Shown: positions 1 through 10,358 of the stretch, in pieces
Layout: each line of letters opens with the position of its first letter
How positions within the stretch are numbered: the stretch's first letter is position 1
Origin: Adiantum capillus-veneris
Lineage: Eukaryota; Streptophyta; Polypodiopsida; Polypodiales; Pteridaceae
DNA: 64,000 nucleotides
Assembly: GCA_014529385.2 (NCBI GenBank)
Contig: CM043964.1
Location: 103,556,587 to 103,620,586, forward strand
Direction of reading: 5' to 3'
Program-made: the position numbers and the translations under genes
Notes under the pieces: generated by a model
Seen by the model: only the letters and a program-made list of their open reading frames with translations
Database searches by the model: none
Told to the model about the DNA's origin: nothing

Positions 1-343
1 GTCTCTGCATCGATCTAGTCGGCGCCCGCATCACTGTACCTTGTGCATGCATGGCACACTACTTTATGCTGTGCAATCAAGTATCTCTCTCTCCCCCTCT
101 CACTACAAGGGTCGTCCAATAATCCTTCTCTCTCTTTCTCAACTGATGGTGGAGCTGTGTGCCTTACCATGCAAACCACCACCCCCCCAGCTTGCATGCA
201 ACTTCTGGCAGTCCGTGTCATCTCTCTCTTTCTCTGGTTGAATGTCGTTTTTTTATTTTATTTATTCCTTCTTCTCTCAGTTCTCACCCGCACCTCGGAC
301 TCCCTCACGCTCTGCACCTACCAATCCTCAGTCCACCAACCAA

Positions 344-347
<4 letters not shown>

Positions 348-424
<77 letters not shown>
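348..424. repeat. (CT)n microsatellite, about 38 units
   Basis: An uninterrupted CT dinucleotide tract seen directly in the sequence. It is one of several long CT/GA tracts in the window (others near 31.8-32.2 kb, 47.7 kb and 57.9 kb). Confidence 0.97.
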
Positions 425-425
<1 letters not shown>

Positions 426-664
426 CTCAACCGCCAGCACTCTCTCTCCCTCTCTTGCATGGAAGTGTGCAATACCATGCAACACAACCACTGCAGTGCC
501 CACTAATGATGTGCCCTTGTCTCTCTGGAGTCTAGACGACCAATTGCTCACCAAGAGCCCTCATCACTTACGTGAGGCAGCCAATCTCTTTCTCTCTCTC
601 CACTTCATCCGTCAGCATATGCAATCAAACTGATCCAATTCTCTGCGTTGCATGCAACCCACCA

Positions 665-665
665 G

Positions 666-702
<37 letters not shown>

Positions 703-718
703 TCTCTCTCTCTCTCTA
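665..718. repeat. Compound (CT)n(CA)n(CT)n microsatellite
   Basis: A CT run passes into about ten CA units and back into CT. The same CT-CA arrangement recurs in the LTRs of E3 and in the 32-kb array, so it may come from old LTR sequence. That origin is inference. Confidence 0.9.
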
Positions 719-1245
719 ATGACTCTGCGTTGCCAACCCCAGCTGATGCCCAAGCTTCACAACAGTTTTCTGAGTGCACATACACTAGATCACCTCCCTC
801 CATTGGTCTGGCTCGGCTCAACCTCACCTTTCCTTATGAGACAATTCCATGCCTCCACTCCACGCTAATTGGAGATGGGCGTGCCACAGAATGCGTAGAT
901 TATCCGGACCTGTCTGCCGCCGCACCTCCATCCATGAGCTCAGCCCGTGCCCCTCCACGGTTGTGGATTAGAGGCGAGAAAACACTCAGGACTGGTGGCA
1001 AAGGCTGAACTTCACCTTCCTCTCCTGGTGCCAGTCGTAATCACTTGTACAGGAGCTCGAGGAGATTGGCCACGGGCAACGGGATTGATGGGAATGCAGA
1101 TGCCATGGAGGCTAGCACTCCTGGCCGTCAACTCACTTTCATGCAATAGTTGCAACTCTTCTACCACCAACTATCATGCTATTTCTACTTTTGGAGAAGG
1201 GGTGATCTCGGAGGTGATCATGTTGAATGGAGTTATCACAGAGCA

Positions 1246-2604
1246 TCACGACCAAGAGATAGAATTGGGGAGAAAGTCATGGCGTACATTGACGACGCTC
1301 TGATGCGGCCTTTGCAATACCTTCTCCTCTTCTAGTAGCAATTCTGGCTCGTCCCTAGCATTTCTTTCTTGGATGTACCCCTCGAACCAGTCCAACTCAA
1401 AAGCTGGGTTGTTTTTATTCTTCGTTCTCAATGTGTAAGTGCTACTAGAAGGTTTCCAAGTGGCGCCTACATCGCCTCGTAGAGATCTCTCGAGAACAAA
1501 TCCTTCTAGCATTCTTTCCATTTTTGCTACCTTCTGCAATCTGGTGTTGTTTTCCATTTTCGCTTTCCGCTTCTTTAGTCAGACATCTTCCTCTTCAGTT
1601 CTGCTTTTTTCTTCCATCTTTTCTTGTGTACTTCTGGTTACTCTTTCCAGCCTGCATCCTCCAATGGTGTTAATAGAGGCCGGTACTCGCCTTTGTGATC
1701 TGTCTTTGATATTCTCTCTTAATACTAGCCAGTCGTTCTGATGAGGAGCAGGTGGCAACTGATCTGCCGTGCCTATGGCCCGGTATATTACTCTGCTGAG
1801 GACTTCTCCTCCTACAATGTAATTTGGTCTGTCCTGCCGTAGCTTTGTCACTTCTTCAAACAGATATGATGCGTGATCTATATAGAACTCATGTGTCATT
1901 CCCATAGCCCATGTCAGTGTTGTTGAGATGCTCCCGTGTGGTGTAGTGTATCTTGGTGGTCTTTTGCTGTAGCTCAACAAACACTGACTGTATATCTGTG
2001 TCATTTCTCTTACTTCCGGGTTTGCTATGAGTTCGAAAGAAGGCAGTTTGGACTTTTGCAAGTAGACTGTGAGGTTTTTCCTTCTTTCTCTCATGTTGGC
2101 TCCTTGATTAGACAATTTCAATGCCTCTTTGATGATCTACTTGGTGATCTGGATCTCCATCACTTCATTATCCATGCCTTCCACTCTGCAAGTTCCATCT
2201 TCTTGGATAGTCTCAATTAGGTGTTGTACCCTCTTGAAATCTATCCCCACTGGTGGTAGTGAGACAAAGTTCCACAAGCCAACTTTTTTGAGCCATGACC
2301 TTTGCGGTGATCTTTCCAGGTAATTTTCTGCCTCCTTGGGGATCATCACTATATCTACTAAATTTCCTTTGTCATCCACATATGAACCTTGATAGATTTG
2401 AAAGGGTGCTGCCTGTTGCACGTCTCTGCAGGTATCCAGGTGGCCGCTGGCTTTAGTGAATTGGGTAGAAGTGTATAGGGTATTGCACCTTCCATTGCTA
2501 GGTTCTTGCCTTTTCTTTTTCCCGGAGAAGCATCCATGGATCCTGTATTCACAAATAACAGTTAATGTACAAACATAGTACTTCTCTTCTAAATTGATTA
2601 CCAC
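1246..2604 (-). pseudogene. E0: gag-like retroelement frame with two internal stops
   Basis: Three minus-strand open segments (2604-2137, 2121-1579, 1557-1246) lie in one reading frame, separated only by an amber TAG near 2137 and a TGA near 1579. Together they would be about 450 residues. The first segment has an IYQGSYVDDKGN stretch that resembles VYDDGDTFQDEKGN in the N-terminal gag region of E1 (about 14.5 kb), and like E1 the frame is preceded by a leader with the same palindrome. The middle segment (YFDHAS-like core: HEFYIDHASYLFEEV) is not a family I can name; it faintly recalls the plant transposon-associated Transposase_32 domain, which I cannot confirm. I read it as the N-terminal gag polyprotein of a broken relative of E1. 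I see no primer site or LTR for it. Confidence 0.45.
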
Positions 2605-2831
2605 TTAATCATGCATCTAGATGAGCCTTTTTAATCCCAAGATGAGTTAAGGTAAAATGTTAGCAGATAGACAAGCTCTTCCATTGTCCGACTCTGACGG
2701 CTTCAAATTAATGTTGTTGGTGAAGGAGAACAAGTCCAACTGCCTTGAAATTTTGTGTGGTGTATGTTCACTGGGCATGTAAGGTCACCCTATAGTCCCA
2801 GACTGAAAATCAGTTCATTTGCAATTTCTGC

Positions 2832-3577
2832 CCAGTCTATCGCGATAGACTGGCCATCTTTTGACAAGGGTTCTATTTTGCAGTTGTGACTCCACCAGTT
2901 GGTTTCTCCTACCTTGCATATGATATGATCCCAATTTCACCTCAAATGAATGTCAAGTGACCCCTTTTTGGACCAACTCCCATTTTTCCAGATTCCTTCC
3001 AAGGAGATGTTGGTCTATCTCCTTCATTTTGTGTTGTTTTGGGCTCAAACTTAGTGGGTAGTCCTCTTGCATCATGCTGAAGCCAACTGTTAATTCCAAT
3101 TTTTAATAAGATGGCCTAGTATCACTCTGCTTAGTCTATCGTGATAGACTGGAACTTAGTGTCATTTTGTCATATTTTGGCTCTGCGATCATCTCTCTGC
3201 CTTCTCCTAGTTGATGTAAGGTTGCCTGACCTCTCATATATGATTTTTAATTGTCTGCCCTTGAGATGTCCTCTTCTAACTTTGAGTTGCTATCATGTCT
3301 ATCTCGGCTTGCCATATGAGTCCATCTTGTCACCAAATTTGGTGTACTGCCTCCATATGCTTCCCCAAGTCTATCTTGTGAAAATTTTGAAAAGCCTTTC
3401 CCCCAAAGATTGTAATAGCAAGTCTATCGCGACAGACTAGGTTACTTGGCTAAGAGAGATCAATTTTGCACTTTGATTTGATAATTGTGGTCATTATTCT
3501 TTGTTAGCACCCCTCATGAAGTCAAAATCAAAATTTTACTTGTCTAATTGTAATAGCAAGTCTATCGCGATAGACTG
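2832..3577 (-). repeat. E0 leader: four palindromes of the AGTCTAT-CGCG-ATAGACT type
   Basis: The 18-bp perfect palindrome AGTCTATCGCGATAGACT occurs at 2834-2851 (extended to 22 bp of perfect symmetry at 2832-2853) and 3559-3576. Copies with one mismatch are at 3133-3150 and 3421-3438. The first three are spaced 299 and 288 bp apart. The last two share extra left flank (TTGTAATAGCA), so one is a local duplicate. The same palindrome fills the leader of E1. Confidence 0.93.
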
Positions 3578-5231
3578 AGTATCTATTCATTTTTACAAGT
3601 TTTTTGATGTTAGTTGACCACAATGGTGTTAGTAGGCTCTCCTAGACACACACATCAAGTTTTAATCAATTTAGAAGAGTGTACTCCCTGTTTGCAGTAC
3701 TTAGCTAGTACTGGAGTCAAAGTAGACCACTTAGGTGATCGTCGCCGTTCCTTTTGGTCATTGTATGACTCCGGCTGTCTTTTATTTCCTTTTGACCTTC
3801 CGTCAAAGCAGTCAGTTGTTGTTTTGGTGTTTACATCACCAAGAACGACCATTTGGACATCTTTCTGGCCTGTTGCTGGCATTTGCCCTAGTGGAAGAAC
3901 TTTTTCTTGAGTGGACACATTCCAACTCATAGTTGACCTCTTTTGGATGTACCTTGTTAAATTTGGTGTCATTTGGTCACTTGGCTGGCCTGTTAGAGTA
4001 TCGTGACGCTTTGCACAGTTTCCGTCAGATAGGGACTTTAGGCTCTGTTTTGACGAACTTTTTCATGGTCTAACCATTCAGTTGGTTTGTCAAGGTTATC
4101 GGCTTGCTGCCTATGAGTTTTGGCTCATTTCCGATCACTTTGGTTCAGGTGCCCTTTTGCAGGTCCTGTGAAATTAGGGTTTTTTGGGCGGCTTCCTTCA
4201 CGCTTTCCGAGGACATAGGCTTCATCCTTAAGCTATAGGCATTGTGCCTTTCAATTTTGGTTCCATTTGGTGGCCTCTAGGTCTTCCTAACAACCGGTCT
4301 ATAGTATGTGTGCACAGGTTGTGGTTGTGGTGCTGGCGAGGTTTTGCAACCAACTGAAGTAAACAACACTTAGAGTCAGTGTTGACGAGCATACCTCTCA
4401 TATCTGATGTCGATCTGGTGACCGTGCGCGATGGATGAGCTACTGGAAGTCTCAACTGCTGTAGGGAGCTCTCTCTCTCTCACAATGGAAAATGACTCAA
4501 ATGAGAGATTTCTAGCCTAGCCTCTCTATATGTAATCGAGACTCCGACACGAAATTTTCCCATCGTTTACCTGTGGCCATAACTTTTTGCGAGATGCGGT
4601 TTAGGCTCGCAAATTTCCTGATTTGGACCTCGGTTGCTCCAGTTCTACAACTTTTGCAGATTTCTCCTGTTGGAGGTCCCGTCATGACGGTGGTCAGTTT
4701 TGCCCTATCACCTGTTGGAGGTCCCGTCATGACGGTGGTCATTTTTGCCCTGTCACCTTTGTAGTCCCTATTTTTTCTGTGTCTTCTTTACCTTGCTTTG
4801 ATCAGGCGTCTCTTCTGTTGTGTTTCCATCTGGATTACGATTTTTTTTCTATATTTTTTGCTAGAAAATGGCTAAAATAAAGCAAATAAATCCCAAAAAA
4901 ACCCGAAAATAGAAATTCTAACCTATAAAAATACCAATGAAAATCAAAACACTTTGTAGCTCACTTTTCTCTTGTCTATGTACATTCTCACTCATAATCG
5001 TCAACCTTGGCCTATTTTTTGCTGTTTTTTGACATTTTTTGGCCAGATTTGACTCTCTTTATAGTATATACACACCCCTAGGGGCTCATATATGATCATT
5101 TGGTCCCCAATTCTGATTAATTACGAGGGCATATTCTTTTTCCCAAAATCACACAATAAAACGCAAAAATGATTGAAAAATTAATCACAAACATTGCCCT
5201 CTAATATATGACGTGAGTCCGCATTTAGAAT
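3578..5231. other. Non-coding stretch, possible LTR remnant
   Basis: No convincing coding sequence. A minus-strand TATA-like stretch (TATATACTATAAAG on the complement) lies at about 5058-5074 and a polypurine tract follows at 5232, so the right part may be the U3 region of E1's 3' LTR. However, I cannot find in it the start or core sequences of E1's 5' LTR, nor a primer site. Its identity stays open. Confidence 0.35.
4666..4755. repeat. Tandem duplication, 2 x 45 bp
   Basis: Two adjacent copies start at 4666 and 4711 with CCTGTTGGAGGTCCCGTCAT. Each holds the small palindrome CGTCATGACG. They differ at only a few positions. Confidence 0.9.
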
Positions 5232-5247
5232 GCCTCCCCCCCTCCTA
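5232..5247 (-). other. E1 polypurine tract
   Basis: On the minus strand this reads AGGAGGGGGGGAGGC, a purine run just downstream of the last coding segment of E1. That is where plus-strand DNA priming starts in LTR elements. E3 has a comparable tract (GGAAGGGGGGCA) directly next to its 3' LTR. Confidence 0.6.
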
Positions 5248-5394
5248 GTTGGATTCCTCCCGGACGACAGGGTATTGTCAATGGTATGTGCTGTGCATGG
5301 GTGTGAACTCGTGCTAATGCAGGCTTTGTAATGTAGCCCTATATGCATGTAGAAAGAATTTATGCGGTGTAAGAGGAAGGTATAAGCGATTCGC

Positions 5395-5976
5395 TTATTG
5401 GCATTTGTCGTTGAGGTTCCCTGTGGTAGCCTGAGTTGGCTGGCAAATTTTCTTTGCAAGACGAAGTTGTAAATCTGCCGCTCTTTGTTTGATTGTTTTC
5501 CACTGTTTTTGAATTGACGTATGTGGATCCTTTGAAGTCGATGTTGTTGTATATTTTGTTGCATGTTCTGGTGGAGCATTCTTTCTTTTCCATTGGATGA
5601 CTTGGGTTTTATAGATCCTTGTAGTTATTGTTTTGGATTCTGTTTGTTTCCTCGTGCTGATTGCATGATTTGGCTTGGCATTGACAGTTGTAGATAACTG
5701 TTCGGTGGTCATCTTTGGCCTCCATACTTGTGTTGTTGGCACGTTCTGAATTGGTAATTTTGGCCGCCATACCAATATAGTCCGTTGCATATTCGACTGA
5801 TTGACTATGGTTCTTTGAAGCTTTGCTAGCTGTTGGTGTTTTGTCTGTTCTTCGGCCCCCTTTTTTATAGGAATTAGGCTGTCTTGCCTTATCCAAACTT
5901 TATATTTCCGCTTTTGATGGAATTGTGCCTCGGCTAGATCTGTATGCCGTACCCAAACTTTCCTGGTTCCCTGCAT
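5395..5976 (-). pseudogene. E1 C-terminal Trp-rich basic tail
   Basis: This 193-residue segment continues the integrase/second-protease frame after a single TAA at 5983-5985, so it is best read as the end of the same polyprotein. It is basic and Gln/Thr-rich, with no membrane segment, and carries four spaced Trp motifs: KVWVR, KVWIR, LVWRPK and QVWRPK. E3 and E4 end with comparable W-[VI]-P-K motifs, which suggests a conserved repeat tail. I do not know a named domain for it. It resembles neither a chromodomain nor an env-like protein. Confidence 0.55.
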
Positions 5977-5982
5977 GGTTGT

Positions 5983-7734
5983 TTATTTTTTATAATACGT
6001 TTTTGGACATGTAAACTTTGTTTGTTGTTGGTCAATGCCTTGCGGAATTTTTGACTCCTGTCTCCTCCTTGACATGTATTGGTCATATGATAAGAAGGGT
6101 TCTGAAAAGTTTTCATTTCGAAACAGTGCTTCATTAGTATCCAAATCAATGAATACCCTGTTAGCTTTCATCCATGACACTGCTAAGATACAGGGCGTTG
6201 CTGATCTACTTGGTGGCAGTACATGTAACTTTGTAGTGTACGGGTGTGCCTGCACTGTGATTGGTAATATGATAGACCACAACGTGGTCACCTCATCACC
6301 CGATGCTAATTTCAACCGGTGTGTCTCTGGGATCATCATCATTGGTCCAAGTTTCTGCAAGAGCTCAAAGCTGATGAAACTCGTTTTTGCTCCAGTGTCA
6401 AGCAATGCATAGATTTCAACTTGTTCTATGCCTGCATAAGCTTTTATGTAAGGACTACACCACGTATTTTCCAAGTTGTCAATGGTGATATCGTCCTGAG
6501 CCCTAAAGTCTGTTATGGTCTTTTCTAATTCTTCACTTTGTATATCCGCTTCGATTGTTCGGAATGTCGAAAGAGGATATTCGTCAGTCATCATTGGGGT
6601 GACCATGTTTATTGTCCTGAGAAACTGCTTTCGTTTAGCAATGCGTTCCTTGGCTTCTTGTTGTGCCTGGTCGTGAATTATTTGTTGTTCCTGTCTATAG
6701 GCTTTTCCATAATGCAATTGAAACAACATTTCCAGTGTTAAAGGTAGATGATATTTTTTTAAACGACATCCACTAATCCAGTTCGACATTTCTTTTCCAT
6801 CTAGAGTAGATAGTTTTACTGCTTTGCTGGACGATATTTCTTGGACCAAATAAGGCCCCATTCCCCTTTTCTTTAGCTTTTTGGAATGTTGTTTAAGGGT
6901 GTATACTAAGACATAGTCACCCGTTTTAAAGTCCTTGTTCTTGACATGTTTGTCAAAAAACTCTTTCTGTTGTCTGTTTTTTGCATATATGGCTGCTACA
7001 GCATTGAGTCGTAACTCATCTAATTTTTCAAGGTCCTCTAACCGTTCTGAAAGCTCATGCCCCATCCAGTCCAATTGTGTGGCTACCCTTAGTGTGGGAA
7101 TAAAAAATTCAATAGGCAATATTGCATTTAACCCATATACCATATTAAATGGCGTAGTATTGAGTGTTGTTTTATATGCAACTCGATATGCCCACAATGC
7201 CGAATATAGCATTTGATCCCAGTCCGTTCTTGTTTCACTAACCAGTTTTGTAAGAACTGTGTACAATATTTTGTTTGTCGCTTCTGCTTGACCATTGGCT
7301 TGTGGATGGTAGGGTGCACATTTGCGATGAATTACCATAAACTCATTTAAGAGATGTTGGATAACTTCATTTACAAAGTGTGTCCCTCTATCACTCACCA
7401 GCTCAATGGGAAGGCCATAACGTGTAAACACATATTCATATAAGAATTGTGCCGTGGTTCTAGCATCTTCTTTCGTTGTGGCTTTTGCTTCCACCAAATT
7501 GGTCATGTAATCCGTGACCATTATGATATATTGTGCTTGTGAACAATACGCTGGTGGAGTAATAGGACCAACAAAGTCCAATCCCCATTTAGTGAATGCT
7601 CGAGCACTCATCATTGGTCTTAAAGGCATTTTGTCTCTTTTAACTGGTACCTTAGTGCGTTGACATTCATCACATCTTTTCACGAATTCTGTTGCATCTT
7701 GAATCATGGTCAGCCACCATATACCTGCAACCAT
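5983..7734 (-). pseudogene. E1 integrase core plus second retropepsin-like domain
   Basis: The 583-residue open frame starts inside the integrase zinc-binding region (FVKRCDECQR), then the integrase catalytic core: D in KWGLDFVGP, D in ELVSDRGTHF and E in HPQANGQAEATNK give the D,D,E triad of retroviral-type integrases. A C-terminal region with the GPYLVQEI and SNWISGCRLKKY stretches follows. Unusually, after about residue 430 a second aspartic-protease-like domain appears: ALLDTGAKTSF holds the D-T-G motif at about 6385-6402, followed by LKLASGDEV and CILAVSWMKANRV, which match the ILG-x-x-W region of retropepsins. The frame ends in TAA and continues as the Trp-rich tail. The upstream part of the zinc region is in another frame, so the protein is broken. 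Confidence 0.85.
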
Positions 7735-7838
7735 AATGATTTTTACGGTTCTCTTTGCTAAAAAATGACCTCCTGCTATGCCTCATGAGCTTGTTCCAAT
7801 AATGGAAAGTAGTCATTTTGATGAGGAACTAACCTCAG

Positions 7839-9020
7839 CTAGTCATCAGTTCCTCTTTTATACAACTGGTCACTAATGAGGGTATACCTATTCGCTTCGA
7901 TTTGTAAAGCCTTTTGTCTGGCTTTAGACCAATCTCCTGGAAACTCCTTATTAGTCAAATAGTACACAATAGCATGACTCCATGCGGGTGCTACTGTCAC
8001 TTGGTATAATGTGGCATAATCCACAGTGGTATTGGATGTGCAAAAGTTGCATTTCTTGATGTAATTAGCTACATCACCTGCCATTCCTGGCCAATACACT
8101 CCAAGTCTTCTTAATTGTTCATAGGTCATTTGATTTCCTCGATGGAATCCCCCTGTTTGTGTATGGGCTTCCTCTAGATATGTTTCGTACTCCTCTGGGC
8201 CTATACACAACCTTAGAATCCCATCGTGTCCATGATGGTACATTCTTCCTGCAAGCATTGTGTAATTTCGTGCTTGTCTAACGTCTTCCACCGTGTGTTT
8301 GTCGTCAAAATTCATTCCACATGTCAGCAACGGAATAATTTTCTCTGACCATTTCGATACCATCTCTATATTAAACAGGTATGCGTCTAGGAGATAATCA
8401 TCTACCCCAGTAGCTTTTTCGCCATGTAGTAATCGATAAAGGTGGTCTGATCTTTGATAAGTTTTTCCTTTCTTAACTACTACCGTAAAATCAAACTCCA
8501 GCAACACAATGAACCATCTTACAATTCGTCCCGTGTTACAAGGTTTGTTTACTAAGTACAAGAGCGCCTGGTGATCCATAAAAAATGTGAATTTGTTCTC
8601 AAGTAAGTAATGGCGAAATTTCTTTACCGCATATATCATACCCAATCCTTCTCTTTCAGTGGTGGTATAATTCTTGTCTGCACTGTTGAGTTGTCTACTA
8701 GCATAATTGATCGGAAAATCTGTATTACCCTCCCCTGGTTGTGCTAATATACAGCCTATTGCAAATACCAAAGCATCTACATGTACATGGAAGATCTTTG
8801 ACCAATCTGGTGCTTTTAGAATTGGTGCAGATACCAGTGCATCTTTTAGTTTCTGGAATGAATCCTCACATTCATTGGTCCAAATGAAGAGTGTGATTAG
8901 ACTATAAAAGGGTTTTGCTATTACAACGTACATGTAGATAAAACGTTGGTAGTATCCACAATGTCCCATAAATGATTGTACCTCTCGTACAACGTTTGGT
9001 CTTGGCAATTCTATGATCAC
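7839..9020 (-). pseudogene. E1 RNase H and integrase N-terminal zinc region
   Basis: This continues the RT thumb/connection (VVREVQSFMGHCGYYQRFI). It then shows RNase H: HVHVDALVFAIGCILAQ (first catalytic Asp; the usual DAS is DAL), TTEREGLGMIYAVKKFRHYL and FFMDHQALLYLVNKP. Next comes a full H2C2 zinc module (AHTQTGGFHRGNQMT followed by KKCNFC), then a spacer (WSHAIVYYLTNKEFP, YTLISDQLYKRG). A second H2C2 module begins at its end with stops and a shift (LLEQAHEA, then GHFLAKRT in another frame). The segment stays in the RT frame up to a stop at 7839. Confidence 0.85.
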
Positions 9021-10301
9021 CTTTACCTTGTCTTCATCAGTGGTAATTCCATTAGCCGATACTATGTGGCTTAAGATTTTACCTTGTCAGACCATGAATA
9101 CACATTTTTCTGGGTTGAGGCAAATCCTATACGTTCTGCATTTTTTGAATACCTTTCTAAGATGATCTATATGGTCTTCACTCAATAGAGAATAGACACA
9201 CAAGTCATCCATGTAAATATCCAAGAATATTCGCAATTATTCTTTAAAAGCATGTGTCATTAATCTCTGAAATGTGGCTGGAGCATTGGTCAAGCCAAAT
9301 GGCATTACGCTAAATGCATATATGCCCCATTCTGTTGCAAACGCTGTTTTGTATTGATCTTCTAGTTTGACCCTCATTTGGTTATAACCAGAGAATCCGT
9401 CCATAAAGCTATAGGCTTGCTTGCCTGCTACTCGTTCCAGGATGTGTTCAATGATAGGAAGAGGATAGTTGTCCCTTACTGTTGCTGCGTTTACCTTCTT
9501 GAGATTCACACACACTCGTAATTTCCCGTTTTTCTTGGGTACCACCTCTATCGGTGACACGCATTCCGTGTGCTCTATCTCATAAATAAATTCAACCTCC
9601 ATAAGTTTGTCTATCTCTTCCTTTATCCTTTTGGCAAATGTCTCATTATACGTGTATGGACGTTGTTTGCTTGGCTTTGCATCAGACTTCAGAGGGATTG
9701 AATGTTCACAAATGTTAGGATCCACCCCCTTCAAATCTTTGTACGACCATGCAAATACATCACGAAATTCCTTAAGTGTTTTAATCAGTAAGTCCTCTTC
9801 TTCCCGGCCTAGATCTGTGGCAATGTAAGCAGGTCGAGGACTTTCTCTTGGCTCTGCTAAGTCTATTTTCTTGGCGTTCTCTAGCCCATCGTAGGACTCG
9901 TTTGATTTAGGCTCTCTCATTGGTTGTTGAACCACCAATCTTCTTTCCTGAATGGTGTACTTACAATAGTGAGGAGGTACATCTATCTTTTTACTCCCAT
10001 CACTAGCGTTCGTTCCATCGCTACTTTCCATTTCGGTTGTCCATACATTTTTAATTTTTTGTTTCAAATCATTGTATCTCGCTTTCCGTTCAATTTTCGT
10101 CATAATTGGATCATCAGAGACATCGAGTTTTTCTATTGCAACTCTTTTTTTTGCTTTGCTGGTTTTCTTAGGTTTCAACAGTCTGGACTTAAATCCTGAG
10201 TCTTCAGTAGCCTTAAGAAATCTTCCTGAAACTTTATCCTTAGCACAATCAACATCATGAATGTTCATAAGGAACTGTGTCTTACCCCTGAACTCCATCA
10301 T
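9021..10301 (-). pseudogene. E1 reverse transcriptase
   Basis: The open part (10301-9237) has an N-terminal linker. RT motifs follow: KRIKEEIDKLMEVEFIYEI, VVPKKNGKLRVCVNLKKVN, YSFMDGFSGYNQM (first catalytic Asp) and MPFGLTNAPATFQRLM. A TAA at 9237-9239 interrupts the frame just before the active-site YMDD (codons at 9204-9215). The same frame continues through CLNPEKCVF to a TGA near 9090, where an Arg codon in CpG context is expected. These are two point stops in an otherwise aligned RT, so the enzyme is dead in this copy. YMDD rather than YLDD/YVDD is acceptable for RTs. Confidence 0.9.
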
Positions 10302-10358
10302 AGTTGGTAGACTGTTATGGTGTCGTTTACTCTTGTATCTTTTTTGGCGTCTCTCACT

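Larger units (their letters stand above)
1..1245. other. Gene-free microsatellite-rich stretch
   Basis: I see no credible gene here. The stretch is pyrimidine-rich on the plus strand, with scattered CT runs, a long pure (CT)n tract and a compound CT/CA/CT tract. Open frames across it encode only Ser-Leu or Arg-Glu dipeptide runs, which are by-products of the repeat. Confidence 0.7.

Noticed and set aside
43-633. Long plus-strand open frames of Ser/Leu
   Set aside because: They are produced by the (CT)n tract and have no other protein-like content.
3600-5231. This region as the E1 3' LTR
   Set aside because: Position, TATA-like site and polypurine tract fit, but none of the E1 5' LTR sequence could be found in it, and no primer site follows. 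Kept only as a possibility.
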